Shown here: positions 51,214 through 61,126 of the stretch, one piece after another
Numbering within the stretch: the first letter of the stretch is position 1
Layout: every line of letters starts with the position of its first letter
Origin: Methanocella_A sp963769045
GTDB taxonomy: Archaea; Halobacteriota; Methanocellia; Methanocellales; Methanocellaceae
Assembly (NCBI GenBank): GCA_963769045.1
Contig: CAVYKK010000015.1
Location: forward strand, 65,897 to 129,896
DNA: 64,000 nt
Direction: 5' to 3'
The notes under the pieces: generated by a model
Told to the model about the DNA's origin: nothing
Seen by the model: only the letters and a program-made list of their open reading frames with translations
Database searches by the model: none
Translations under genes and position numbers: made by a program

Positions 51214-52648
51214 ATGATTGGATACAAATTCATCATCGTTACGGGGATGATCATATTTTTACTTATGGTCACGCCCGTCTCAGTCTGCGCAGAAAAAATT
51301 GTCGACATATCCTCCGGGTACACCCATGTAATTGCATTAACAGATATAGGCACGGTATTTTCATGGGGCGACAATAATAATGGCCAGCTCGGAATTGGAT
51401 CTGTTGGCGATTACTATAATTCCGCACAAATTGTACCCATACAGGACGTTAGAGCAATATCTGCGGGGTCCGACTACAACCTGGCTTTAAAAAATGATGG
51501 TACAGTCTGGGCATGGGGCAGTAACTACAAAGGCAGGCTCGGCGATGGCACTACAGAGGTTCGATCGTCTCCAGTAAAGATCGAGGGCTTATCTGATATT
51601 ATCGCCATATCGGCGGGCTTGAGGACTATCATGGCATTGAAAGCAGATGGCACCGTCTGGGCATGGGGAGACTATACCTACGGCCATTATCTAAGCCCCG
51701 ACGATTACGGAGGCGTCACTAAAGCTACGCCGGAGCAGATCGGGAGCATATCTGACATTAAGTCGCTCGGGGAACGGGGCGTTTTCGCTGTCGCGAACGA
51801 CGGCAGCGTCTGGGCATGGGGAACGAACGTCATCGATCCTCCGGGAGTTTCCTCGACGGATGGAAAATATTACTATGGGCGCTTAGGGAGCAAATCCGAG
51901 ACCGAATTGATAGAGACGCCATTCCGGGTCGACGATATGGATAATGTGAAACAAATATCGCTTGCACATGTTCACGGTATGTTCCTGAAGAATGATGGTA
52001 CGGTATGGGCATGGGGAAATAATTATTTCGGGGAGCTTGGTTCCGGTACTGCTTCCAACGACCCTTACACGGATACGGTAGTCATACCTCCTGTGAAAGC
52101 CAGTATCAGTGATGTCAAGCAAATATCATGCCAGGGGGATCATAATCTCGCCCTAAAAAACGATGGCAGCGTATGGTGGTGGGGCTATCCGATAGATGGA
52201 AAAAGTATTGTCGGGAAAAACGCTGTACCTACCCCCACCAAGATAAACGGCTTAAATGATGTTATAGATATCAGCACGGGACTGTTTTACTGCGTCGTCC
52301 TCAAAAAAGATGGCAGCGTGTGGGGTTGGGGAAACAATGAAAAAGGCCAGCTCGGCGACCACAAAGAGATAGTATCGGACCCGGTCGAGATCATCAAAGG
52401 CTCCGCAGCTACAACGCCGATACCAACACCAACACCAACACCAACACCGACTCCCGCGACAACCCCGGGTGCAACGACTGAACCGACACAACAAGACCCG
52501 ACAGGAACACCGACAACACAGGCGCCGACTAGCTCACCTGGTACCATTGCCCACACAGGCGAGTGGCTTTGATTTTGCAGCGATATTCGCATTAGTCGGA
52601 ATAGTATCTGCCGCCATCATGACAAATTCGATAATAAAGAGAAAATAA
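51214..52648 (+). pseudogene. RCC1 propeller protein, cassette 7, anchor out of frame
   Basis: Signal peptide and about seven RCC1 blades are intact from the ATG at 51214. A linker with five tandem TP pairs is followed by a stop at 52572 after HTGEWL. The membrane anchor expected next is present in the +1 frame (GFDFAAIFALVGIVSAAIMT, ending IIKRK at 52648), so one extra base near 52555-52560 has cut it off. The product would be a secreted but unanchored propeller, so loss of function is not certain. Confidence 0.85.
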
Positions 52649-52684
52649 GGTTGAAGTAGTGATGGAAAAATAATAGGAAGCCAT

Positions 52685-52773
52685 GCCCCTGGCCAGGGGC
52701 GACAGACAGGCGCAAACCCATGCCGTCCGTCGCTCTTGCCCGGGGCTTGCTTCACACACTATAGAAGTGTAAA
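52685..52773 (+). ncRNA. Orphan leader element at the right end of the island
   Basis: Outer stem GCCCC 52685-52689 with GGGGC 52742-52746; inner stem GCGACaGAC 52699-52707 with GTCcGTCGC 52725-52733 around AGGCGCAAACCCATGCC; then TTGCTTCACACAC and GAAGTGTAAATA before an ATG. The frame from that ATG (54 codons) has no signal peptide and runs into the CobT-like gene, so I do not call it. The element marks where another cassette once began. Confidence 0.66.
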
Positions 52774-52915
52774 TAATGATAGGCGTTAGATCAATATTAA
52801 CCTTTGGATGCACTCGTGCAATAACGCCAAAAGCATGTCCGGGAACTGCCCCAATGCTGTCCAATAATCCCGCGTGCTCTGGCGCTATTGCATTTTTCCG
52901 TCACAGTACTGATCG

Positions 52916-53896
52916 TCAGTGCTCAATTAACTGCTTGTAGATGACCTCGACGGTATCCTCTATCTTCGCCTTTGGCACACCTTTGAGCATCGCCGCCGCC
53001 GAGATACCGCCTGCGCCCACGCCTTCCTTCACGAAGCCCTGTTCATAAGCGAGTAGCCCTTCATACTTCGACCGTGCGAAAGACAGGTCTGCGACCATGA
53101 CAGGGATATCGACCTTCGCCTGCTCCAGGATACCGAAGAGGCTGGCGCTTTTATCCTTTGCCACCCAGCCGGTGGTGGACAGCGCGATGTCAAAGCCTTT
53201 GAGGTCGACGATCCGTGACAACAGCACTGCGACTGCTGCCATCTGTGTGCCGCCGGCAAGGATAATTGGCACTTTACGTGCGCCCAGCACCATGCCAATG
53301 GCCCCGGCCATCATCGGGTCGCCGACATGCTCGATAGCCGTGATCGGGTCGACAGGGCCCTTGATGCCTGCATTCTTCAGCCCCTCCGCGACGATCGACG
53401 ATTTCAGCGATTGCGGGTTCTTCTGCATGCTGCTGCTGGTAAACCCGTCCATCTTCAGCCCCATAGCCAGCAATACGCCCAGCGCCGTGGTCGTGCCAGC
53501 CGGGATGGTCTCGCCGATGATTAGAAACTCGGACTCGGCGGCGATCTGCTCGCCGATCTTCTTTCCGCCCTCGATGATCTCTTTTACGTTAGCCACGGCA
53601 TGGCCGGTCCTGACGTCCTTCCCCGGGCCGTTGCCTGCCCTGAAATGGGGGACGAGCGGCGGCACCTTGATGCCCGCGTCGACGTAGTAATCCCGGAAGC
53701 CCGCCAGCGTCAAAGCCGCCCGGGTGATGATGCCCGGCGTCGGGATGAACGGCGGGATGACCGGTATCTCGTCCAGCGTCATGATCCGCCCGGTATGCAC
53801 GAACTCCGCATCCAGCGGCGGTGTGTAGACATTCAGCTCGGCACTGGCTCCCGCGGCCGTAATGCCCGGGATAGCTGCCGTTTCCGTATTAGCCAT
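52916..53896 (-). CDS. CobT-like nicotinate-nucleotide:base phosphoribosyltransferase
   Basis: A 326-residue archaeal member of the CobT family, which activates the lower-ligand base of cobamides. Features: DAGIKVPPLVPHF, ETIPAGTTTALGVLLAMG, VGDPMMAGAIGMVLGARKVPIILAGGTQMAAV. Homologous-looking sequence continues upstream of the ATG at 53896 for about 30 codons in the same frame (FYNGAERFAEKIKGRGSFALL), back to a stop at about 54002, without any ATG, GTG or TTG. Either the true start is a rare codon such as ATA (around 53977) or it has mutated. Cobamides are essential in methanogenesis. Confidence 0.85.
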   Translation of the reverse strand: MANTETAAIPGITAAGASAELNVYTPPLDAEFVHTGRIMTLDEIPVIPPFIPTPGIITRAALTLAGFRDYYVDAGIKVPPLVPHFRAGNGPGKDVRTGHAVANVKEIIEGGKKIGEQIAAESEFLIIGETIPAGTTTALGVLLAMGLKMDGFTSSSMQKNPQSLKSSIVAEGLKNAGIKGPVDPITAIEHVGDPMMAGAIGMVLGARKVPIILAGGTQMAAVAVLLSRIVDLKGFDIALSTTGWVAKDKSASLFGILEQAKVDIPVMVADLSFARSKYEGLLAYEQGFVKEGVGAGGISAAAMLKGVPKAKIEDTVEVIYKQLIEH

Positions 53897-54096
53897 CAGC
53901 AGCGCAAACGAGCCCCGGCCCTTGATCTTCTCCGCAAACCGTTCCGCGCCGTTGTAAAAAGAAAGCCCCTCGATCTGTTTTATAGGAACACCCTCTCGAC
54001 TTCATTAGTAAGCGCTTCCAAGTAAATAAATCTTGTTATAACTCAAGTTTAGTTGATAAACCCTGATTAACATTTAGCAGTTTATGCTCATGACCG

Positions 54097-54216
54097 TTTC
54101 AACACAAAGGCCACAATGGCCACGAAGTACACGACGTACGTTTAAAAAAGGCAATGGGAGCTGATTTCTATTAAAATTTCGTGGCCTTTGTGGCCATTGT
54201 GGCCTTTGTGTTGAAA
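54097..54216. repeat. Inverted repeat of GTGGCC/CTTTGTG units
   Basis: Arms 54097-54126 and 54187-54216 are complementary at 29 of 30 positions, each holding two GGCCACAAtGGCCAC-like units. An extra partial unit (TTCGTGGCC) precedes the right arm, and the loop holds ACACGACGTACG as at 6039. It lies between two minus-strand genes and would be the 3' end of the protease transcript. Confidence 0.85.
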
Positions 54217-54243
54217 GGGTCAAGGGCCCGGACAAATGATTAT

Positions 54244-55311
54244 TCACGACATAGAGAACGGCGCGGGGGTGAAGCAGAGGATGGCAATAACCAGCGTCAA
54301 AGCGGCCAGGGCAATGCGTTGCCAGCCGATGGGTTTTACATCGTCGGTGGGCTTGGGGTGGGCTGCCATGCTCATGAATGAGGAGAGCAGGCCCCAGAGT
54401 ATCCATATTTCACCGTCCTGATTCATGCCGAAGGTGACGAACAGGCCGAGGGCCATGATGCCGATGGGCATGAGCTTGGAAATCCTGTCAGCCAGCGGGC
54501 CGAGGACCGCGCGGGCGACGTGGCCGCCATCGAGCTGTCCTACGGGGATCAGGTTCAGTACGGTGACCAGCATGCCTACCCAGCCGGCAAAGGCGATCGG
54601 ATTCACGGTGGCCAGCGTTTCCCCGGGGTGGATGAGCTGTCCGAGGAAATCGAATAGCAGCGGCGTGTTGATCTGCATGGTAAAGCTGCCTTCGGTTACG
54701 GGCACGGGGGCGGGCGCGGGGAGCATCAGCCCGATGACAGTCACGATGACGGCGACGACCAGCCCGACCAGCGGCCCGGAGATACCCACGTCGAACAGGG
54801 CACGGCGCGTGGGAATCGGCCCTTTCTGCCGGATGATGGCACCCATGGTCCCGATGGGCGACAGCGGGAACGGGATGAAATACGGGAGCGTGGCGTCGAC
54901 GCCATGGCGCCTGGATACGATGTAGTGGCCAAGCTCATGGGAGCCCAGCACCAGCATTATAGCGATGGCAAACGGCAGCCCCTTGTACAGATCGAGAGGC
55001 GCGGCAAACGGGTCGACGCCTTCCATCATGGCGCCGGTGAGCATCGTGGTGAGGAACGTAACGACGGCCAGCACGACGTTAATCCATATCGCGTCCTTCT
55101 TCGCGGGGCCGATGGCGAGGGTAAACTCGCCGAGGCGGTGCTCGATCTGGACGGCTTTCCCTTTGCGGGAGAAGTATGGGTACAGCTCCCCGTGGAAGAT
55201 GTTGGCCTCGACCAGCGGCTCGCCGTATAAAAGGGTCACATTGCCTTCATCCCGGGTCTCGTATATCCGGAAGACCTTGTTGATCACGTCGAGATCGGAT
55301 TTGTCTAACAT
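54244..55311 (-). CDS. Site-2 protease family membrane metalloprotease (M50)
   Basis: A 355-residue membrane protein with six or more spans. The zinc site is GSHELGHYIVSRRHGVDATL (HELGH, around residue 147), and the second motif NLIPVGQLDGGHVARAVLG (around 260) supplies the Asp ligand. The first 85 residues form a soluble N-terminal domain. These enzymes cut substrates within the membrane, often to release regulators. Length and motifs are complete. No partner protease is adjacent. Confidence 0.93.
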   Translation of the reverse strand: MLDKSDLDVINKVFRIYETRDEGNVTLLYGEPLVEANIFHGELYPYFSRKGKAVQIEHRLGEFTLAIGPAKKDAIWINVVLAVVTFLTTMLTGAMMEGVDPFAAPLDLYKGLPFAIAIMLVLGSHELGHYIVSRRHGVDATLPYFIPFPLSPIGTMGAIIRQKGPIPTRRALFDVGISGPLVGLVVAVIVTVIGLMLPAPAPVPVTEGSFTMQINTPLLFDFLGQLIHPGETLATVNPIAFAGWVGMLVTVLNLIPVGQLDGGHVARAVLGPLADRISKLMPIGIMALGLFVTFGMNQDGEIWILWGLLSSFMSMAAHPKPTDDVKPIGWQRIALAALTLVIAILCFTPAPFSMS

Positions 55312-55335
55312 TACATTCCCCGGTTATGATATTTT

Positions 55336-55734
55336 TCAGGATACCTCGATTTCGCCGGACGTGCCGTCGACCGTCACGGTCTGACCGTCCTTGAGGACAT
55401 CGATCGGGCTCTGCTCGAGTCGATCGACCATCGGGATGCCCGAAATGATTGCCCCGACTGCCACGATAGGCTCGGCACGTACGTTGATCATAGCGACAGG
55501 CGCGACGCCGTTCTTCTTCAGCTGGTAAATCAGGTAGGAGCCCACAGTCGAGCCCTTGCCGCCCGGGAAGACGAGCACAGTGCCCTTGACGGACCTGCCA
55601 AACAGCGAATGTCCCTTCTCGATGACAGTCCCCGTCTGCGGGTCGACCCCGCCCAGGAAGGAGATCGCGTCCTTAGACACCAGCGCAGGGCCGGTGGCCT
55701 GCCCTTTTGAGACTGTGTGGCCTTTGATCTTCAT
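55336..55734 (-). CDS. Aconitase-X small (swivelling) subunit, DUF126
   Basis: A 132-residue protein of the DUF126 family. It begins MKIKGHTVSKGQATGPALVS, and has FPGGKGSTVGSYLIYQLKKNG with the conserved G-K-G-S-T loop. With the DUF521 subunit encoded one base upstream it forms phosphomevalonate dehydratase, which in archaea makes trans-anhydromevalonate 5-phosphate on the way to isoprenoid lipids. The pairing and order are typical. Confidence 0.93.
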   Translation of the reverse strand: MKIKGHTVSKGQATGPALVSKDAISFLGGVDPQTGTVIEKGHSLFGRSVKGTVLVFPGGKGSTVGSYLIYQLKKNGVAPVAMINVRAEPIVAVGAIISGIPMVDRLEQSPIDVLKDGQTVTVDGTSGEIEVS

Positions 55735-55735
55735 T

Positions 55736-56965
55736 TTAATCGCCCCTGCATGCGGTCTCGATGCACTCTTCCGTCGAGGCCATGACGGCGTCCACGCCGC
55801 ACATGGAAGGCGTATACTTCAGTGCCTTGCCGGAGTTCACCATCATCCGCTTAAAGTGGTTGGCTGCCGGTGACACGACCATGCACGTGTCGAAGTACAC
55901 CTTGACGCCGCTCTTGCGGAGCGCCTCGATCAGTTCGGGATACCGCTGGCCGAGCGTCCGGCCGGTACAAACCCATGTCTCCTTTTTCACATGCCGGCCG
56001 TGCAGTATGCTCACGATTTCCTCGAGCTCTTCCTTCGAAGCGTGAGGACAGCCGAGGGCGATGATGTCCGGGCTGGCCTGCTGATGTGCCAGCGCCTTGA
56101 CTGCCTTGATGTCGACCTCGATCTTCTCGCGGGGCAGGAAGAACCTTGTAGGAGTCTGCCAGTCGTCCTCACTCTCAAGGAACTGGCGCTCATTGTCCTG
56201 CTTATCGGGGGGCAGGAGATACTGCTCCGGCGTCACGTGCAGCACATGGAACAGCGCGACCGCGCCCGAAGCGGCGAGAGCGGCGCCGAGGTGCTTCAGC
56301 TCGTCCTCCGATGGCGTATTTTTCAATGAAAAGATTGGGATGCCGTCGCCGATCTTCGCGCCGGCCACGTAGCCCAGCGCCCCGTATTCGGAGCCATGCA
56401 GCGGCTCCTTGACCTTCACAGTAACGGTCGGGTAGCGGTTTTCGGTAATGTGTAAGCCGTAGTAAGGCGTTTTGCCCAGCAGCGCCGCCGCCAGGGCCGA
56501 CGGGCCACCTTCCCGGTTGGTGCGGGCGCCCAGCACCGAGTTCGCGTAGCAGACCGCCGACGACTCTGACCAGGCAAGATGATCGCCGAACCGGGGCTTA
56601 TCAAGGTAATACGGTGTGCAGGTGCATTCGGGCTTGATGCCCAGCTTTTCGTAAGCTTTCAGTAACTGCTCCTGCTTACGGGCGAACGTAGCATCGATGC
56701 CCATATCGGCGAACGCCATCCGGTCCATGCCGGCCGGGTTCAGCACGGCAGGGATCTTTGCCTTGCCATCCAGGTCTTCGACCCACTCGAGACCGGCATC
56801 GCCCATGGTCTTGTAGGAGACGCCCGCGATCTGGGCGCTCTTCACCGGGATGAGCTTCTTCGCGTCGAAAATATCGCCTAACGCTACGAGTATCTCCATC
56901 ATCTTCTGCAGCGTGGGCCCCTGCTCGCCGTTGTAAACCGACTCTTCCTCTCTGGTCAGGTGCAT
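55736..56965 (-). CDS. Aconitase-X large catalytic subunit, DUF521
   Basis: About 409 residues from the ATG at 56965 (MHLTREEESVYNGEQGPTLQ); the frame stays open to 57094 but family members begin at MHLT. It contains KSAQIAGVSYKTMGDAGLEW, the Cys-bearing ECTCTPYYL and WSESSAVCYANSVLGARTNREGG segments, and a final TCMVVSP region, fitting the cysteines that hold the [4Fe-4S] cluster. It is the catalytic half of phosphomevalonate dehydratase in the archaeal mevalonate pathway. Confidence 0.93.
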   Translation of the reverse strand: MHLTREEESVYNGEQGPTLQKMMEILVALGDIFDAKKLIPVKSAQIAGVSYKTMGDAGLEWVEDLDGKAKIPAVLNPAGMDRMAFADMGIDATFARKQEQLLKAYEKLGIKPECTCTPYYLDKPRFGDHLAWSESSAVCYANSVLGARTNREGGPSALAAALLGKTPYYGLHITENRYPTVTVKVKEPLHGSEYGALGYVAGAKIGDGIPIFSLKNTPSEDELKHLGAALAASGAVALFHVLHVTPEQYLLPPDKQDNERQFLESEDDWQTPTRFFLPREKIEVDIKAVKALAHQQASPDIIALGCPHASKEELEEIVSILHGRHVKKETWVCTGRTLGQRYPELIEALRKSGVKVYFDTCMVVSPAANHFKRMMVNSGKALKYTPSMCGVDAVMASTEECIETACRGD

Positions 56966-57239
56966 GTTGATCACTGAATGCGGCGTCCTGATTTTACCAT
57001 TGGCCGCGGTATGAATTGCTTGCTTTAAGTCGCGCCAGCGTGGTAATAAACTTTTTGATTCTGCGGGCAGGGCCGGACCGCACTCCTGCGACACGGCTGA
57101 CAGAAAAGGGATAATGTCATCAGAGTACTTCTTTAGCGCCCGGGCAGGTCATCTCTGGCTTCCTGTAGTAACGAGGACTCGTACAGTCGATCCTGTGCGC
57201 CGGAGCCAAAGATATGGCTCCGGCGCCAGCATATTCGTT

Positions 57240-60200
57240 TCATATAGCCGGTATCATGACGACAAACCGGCTGCCTTTCTCGTGATCGTCCGGAATCCGG
57301 TTTTCCACCCAGACTTTTCCGTGGTACGAGTCGATCAGCGTCTTGACCAGGTACAATCCGAGGCCGGTGCCTCTCGCCTGCGTGTTGCCCCGCCTCATGC
57401 GCTCGAAGATCGTGTCCTTTTGCCCGTCGGGAATGCCAGGGCCGCTATCCTCTATGTGTATTTTATAATACGCACGGTCGCCCTCTTCGTACCTGGACAG
57501 CCCGAGGCCTATGGTCACCGGCTTCGCGGTATGCTTAATGGCGTTGTCGAGCAGGTTGGTAAACACGTCTTTCAGCAGGTCGTTGGCCATTACGTAGGTG
57601 CCCTTGAGAGGCAGGGGGGAGGAAATGATCACACCATCGGTCCGGTCATGGTACCTGGCCACCAGCTCTTCGAGCAGCGATCCGACGTCCACCGGCCCCA
57701 GCTTGAGCTCGCCGGTGATAGCCTTACGAGTCTTCCGGACGTTGTCGATGAGCACCGAGCTGTTCCGGAGCACCTCCTCAGGCTTGGACAGGAGCTCCCG
57801 GTCATCCGGGTCAAGCTTCAGCCGCGACTGTGCCAGTTCGAGGTATCCCATGCCGATCTGGTTCATGTTGTTGATGTCGTGGCTCATCAGGTCGAGGTAC
57901 AGCTCGGCCTGCATCTTGGCTTCCCGGAGGGCGTCCTCGGTCAGCTTGCGATCGGAGACGTCCTGGACCGTACCGAACAGGCGAATGGGCTTGCCGGCGT
58001 CGTCGGACACGATCTCGCCCTCGCTGTGGACCGTACGCATGGTACCGTCGGGCCGGTTTATGCGGAAGTCGATGCTATGGGGCTCTTTCCGGTTAAGCGC
58101 GGCGTTGATCGACCGCCGGACGCTGCTCCGGTGGTCCGGGCAGACCGACTTCATGAAGTCGTCGAACGTCGCCACCTGCTTATCGCTATCGATGCCGTAG
58201 ATCTGGCGCAGCTCGTCCGAGTACCTCATCTCGTTCGTCTGGATGTTCCAGACCCAGTTCCCGAGGTGCGCGATGCACTGTGCTTTGGAGAGGTTGGACT
58301 CGCTTTCCCGCAGCGCGTTTTCGGCCTGCTTGCTCTCGGTGATGTCGAAGAACGTGGCGATAGCGTCGACAATGTGGCCGTCTTTGTCGTAGATGGGGGC
58401 CGAGTTGATCGAGATCAGGCCCCATGTGCCGTCGCCCCGGAGGAAGTTGATCTCCTCGCCATGGACGATCTCACCCTTGCGGATTGAGCGTGCCAGCGGG
58501 ATGCCGTCCGGGTCATATCGCAGCCCGCGGGACTGGAAAACGCCCCATTCGCCATACGCATCGATGTCCGGGGAAAGGGGGAACTTATCACGGAAGATCT
58601 CCTCCATCTGCTGGTTAGCCATGAGGATTTTCCCGGACGGGGCTTCGGCGATTACAATTCCGGCCGGTATGTTCCGCAGGACCGCTTCGAGGCGCGCGTG
58701 TTCAAACTCAAGCTGCCTTTGCAGGTTGTCGCGTGCGATCTCCATGAGCCTGAGTCCGGTGACGTCCTGGATGGCCCCCAGAATCCTGACCGCCTCCCCG
58801 GCGCTGTCGCGGACGACCTCACCTTCGGCATGTATGTAGCGAACCGAGCCGCTGGCCGGGACCAGGCGGTGATCGGTATGGAAGCTGTCGTCGCCGGAAA
58901 TTGCTTTACTGATGGTCAGCTCGACGTCTTTCCGGTCCTCGGGGTGTACCAGCGGCAGGTATTCATTGTATGAGCCGGGGCACTCGCCCTGGGATATCCC
59001 CATGATATTATTAGTCCCTTCGGAACAGGTGATACGGCCGCTTTGCATGTCCCATTGCCATGTACCAATCTTAGCGATCGTACGGATACGTGAGAGATCA
59101 GCTTCGATGATTGCCAGATTTTTCTCGGCACGCATAAGCTCTCCAATGTTCCGGACGAATGCGATAGCGTATTCCTGGCCCTCGTGTTCTACATGATGCA
59201 CGGAAACATCCGTGGGGAATACAGTCCCGTCATGAGCCAGGTGCTCAGACTTGAACCGGGTATGTTTGAGGCTCCGCAGCTCGTTCCAGTATGCCTGCCA
59301 GCGGTCCTGCGTGAGGCCGGTATCCACATCCCATATGTTCATGGACAGCAGCTCGGCACGTGTATATGCGAGATTGTCGCAAACCGCGTCGTTCACACTG
59401 TACAGCCGGCCTCCGGACGTCACCCAGATGACCTCTTCCGGGGAGTGGTCGGTGGAGAACCGGGAAAGCTTCAGGGACTCTTCCAGCAGCCGGCGCTCGG
59501 TGAAGTTGTCGAACGTGCAGATCACTCTTTTTACCTTGCCGTCCGGGGCGAGTTGAGGTTCGGCGCTAATCTTCAGCCACGCCGAATCTCCCGTATCCGG
59601 GCGGTAAATTTTTGCCGTGACGTCCTTCACCGGTCGGCGGGTGGCGTAGGCGAGAATGAGGGGGTTCGACTCCCGGGGCATCGTCCGGCCATCCGCTTTG
59701 AAGAAGCTCCACAGGACCCATTCATCGTCGAATACCGCGGCCTCGGCCAGCTCGTCTTCGCTTACGCCGAACATGTCCAGCAGGGCGGGGTTACTGCCCA
59801 GGTAGTCGCCATTTTCCCCTGTGATGAGCACGCCTGAGGGAAGCCTCCGGAGCAGAAGGCCGAATTGTTCCTCACCGTCTATCGCCCGGAGTTCCTTCAG
59901 CCTGAGCTCGGTTTTCATATCGTTGATCGCATGAGCGATGCCACTTAGCTCGTCGTCCCCCGATACGTCTATTTTTGTGTCATAGCCGCCCGAAGCGACC
60001 TTCTTCGCCTTTCTCGAAAGCGTGGCAATGGGCTCGCTAAGGTTCTTCGAAGCGTAATAGCCGAACGCCGTGAACCCGATCACCAGAAAGCCCAGTGAGC
60101 CTCCGACGATCGCCAGCAGGTTATGCGCGGCCGCATTCACGTCGCTGACCGTCCGGGATGCGACGACACCCCAGCCCGTGCCGGGTACGAGAGAAAATGC

Positions 60201-60953
60201 GGATATGCGTTCCTGGCTGTCCCATGCATCGCTGTGTGTCGTGACACCGTCGCTGCCCTCCAGGGCCAGCTTAACCGGGGTATACGCCGATACGTTGGTA
60301 TGGGCTTCCACCGGCGTGCGGCTGTCGTGATATACGACTCTTCCGCCGCCGTCAACGATGAGCATGTTGCTGGTATGGTTACCAGGATAACGTTCAGTGA
60401 CGCTCTTTAACGCCTTCGGGCTCAATCCCGTAACGAGATGCCCGATCACCCGGTCGCCATCCTTGACCGGGCTTAATACTGCAAAATTGTATTTTCCGGA
60501 GACAGTGTTAATGTAAGAGTCGGTGATGAATGTCTGCCAGTTCTGCGCAGCGACACCATACCAGTCATAAGTATTCAGATCCGGTAAAAGTGCCGGATCG
60601 GTGCTATAGATGACATGGCCGCTCTCGTCCGCAACCTGGACAAAATCAGCATCCGGTATGCTTGCGGCGAGACGATCGGCCTCCGCCTTAATAGTTCCGT
60701 CATCGTTTTTACTAATCGCGGCGATCAGGGCAGGATCTTTTGCGACGACACTGCCGGCGAGGGCTACTTTTTCCGAATACCCCTGCACGCCCTGTGCCAT
60801 GAGGTGTGCGTCTTCCAGCACATTAGTCCGGACATCGCTTTTAATGCCGTCCTGTGCTGTGTATAACCACAGACTGCCGCCCAGGAGTGCGATGACCAGG
60901 CAGATCAGAAATATCGTGGTCATCAGATTAATCCTGAAGGAAGCGAATTTCAT
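57240..60953 (-). CDS. Large Cache/HAMP/multi-PAS sensor histidine kinase
   Basis: A 1237-residue membrane kinase. Domains with rough positions: transmembrane 1 (10-32), extracellular double Cache sensor (35-270), transmembrane 2 (278-300), HAMP (300-355), five PAS domains (about 365-480, 495-615, 630-750, 765-885, 895-1010), phosphoacceptor helix with LMSHDINNMNQIGMGYLELA (near 1035) and HATPase (1120-1237) with LLDNAIKHT, DSGPGIP and GTGLGLYLV. The extracellular ligand is unknown. The His-box matches the GAF kinase at 13369. No response regulator lies next to it. Confidence 0.94.
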   Translation of the reverse strand: MKFASFRINLMTTIFLICLVIALLGGSLWLYTAQDGIKSDVRTNVLEDAHLMAQGVQGYSEKVALAGSVVAKDPALIAAISKNDDGTIKAEADRLAASIPDADFVQVADESGHVIYSTDPALLPDLNTYDWYGVAAQNWQTFITDSYINTVSGKYNFAVLSPVKDGDRVIGHLVTGLSPKALKSVTERYPGNHTSNMLIVDGGGRVVYHDSRTPVEAHTNVSAYTPVKLALEGSDGVTTHSDAWDSQERISAFSLVPGTGWGVVASRTVSDVNAAAHNLLAIVGGSLGFLVIGFTAFGYYASKNLSEPIATLSRKAKKVASGGYDTKIDVSGDDELSGIAHAINDMKTELRLKELRAIDGEEQFGLLLRRLPSGVLITGENGDYLGSNPALLDMFGVSEDELAEAAVFDDEWVLWSFFKADGRTMPRESNPLILAYATRRPVKDVTAKIYRPDTGDSAWLKISAEPQLAPDGKVKRVICTFDNFTERRLLEESLKLSRFSTDHSPEEVIWVTSGGRLYSVNDAVCDNLAYTRAELLSMNIWDVDTGLTQDRWQAYWNELRSLKHTRFKSEHLAHDGTVFPTDVSVHHVEHEGQEYAIAFVRNIGELMRAEKNLAIIEADLSRIRTIAKIGTWQWDMQSGRITCSEGTNNIMGISQGECPGSYNEYLPLVHPEDRKDVELTISKAISGDDSFHTDHRLVPASGSVRYIHAEGEVVRDSAGEAVRILGAIQDVTGLRLMEIARDNLQRQLEFEHARLEAVLRNIPAGIVIAEAPSGKILMANQQMEEIFRDKFPLSPDIDAYGEWGVFQSRGLRYDPDGIPLARSIRKGEIVHGEEINFLRGDGTWGLISINSAPIYDKDGHIVDAIATFFDITESKQAENALRESESNLSKAQCIAHLGNWVWNIQTNEMRYSDELRQIYGIDSDKQVATFDDFMKSVCPDHRSSVRRSINAALNRKEPHSIDFRINRPDGTMRTVHSEGEIVSDDAGKPIRLFGTVQDVSDRKLTEDALREAKMQAELYLDLMSHDINNMNQIGMGYLELAQSRLKLDPDDRELLSKPEEVLRNSSVLIDNVRKTRKAITGELKLGPVDVGSLLEELVARYHDRTDGVIISSPLPLKGTYVMANDLLKDVFTNLLDNAIKHTAKPVTIGLGLSRYEEGDRAYYKIHIEDSGPGIPDGQKDTIFERMRRGNTQARGTGLGLYLVKTLIDSYHGKVWVENRIPDDHEKGSRFVVMIPAI

Positions 60954-61126
60954 GATACGTTAAGCCAAAGTATTAATATAAAAATACTTTCCGGAGCGCG
61001 CCGCTCTATCGACGTAATAGACAGAGTCGGCTGGAGCAGCAGATGCGAGGGTCTGCTTCGGGAGGTACAAAACTATATTGCACCATACTTTCAGAAATCT
61101 ATACTATTGACAGAGAGGCAATTATC

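Noticed and set aside
16701..52773. Insertion sequences or integrase as the cause of the cassette duplications.
   Set aside because: I found no transposase, integrase, target-site duplication or tRNA attachment site; homologous recombination between cassettes explains the copies well enough.
52776..52937. A 54-codon frame starting at the ATG behind the orphan leader.
   Set aside because: It has no signal peptide or hydrophobic segment, contains a scatter of Cys and Pro unlike the cassette proteins, and runs into the end of the CobT-like gene on the other strand.
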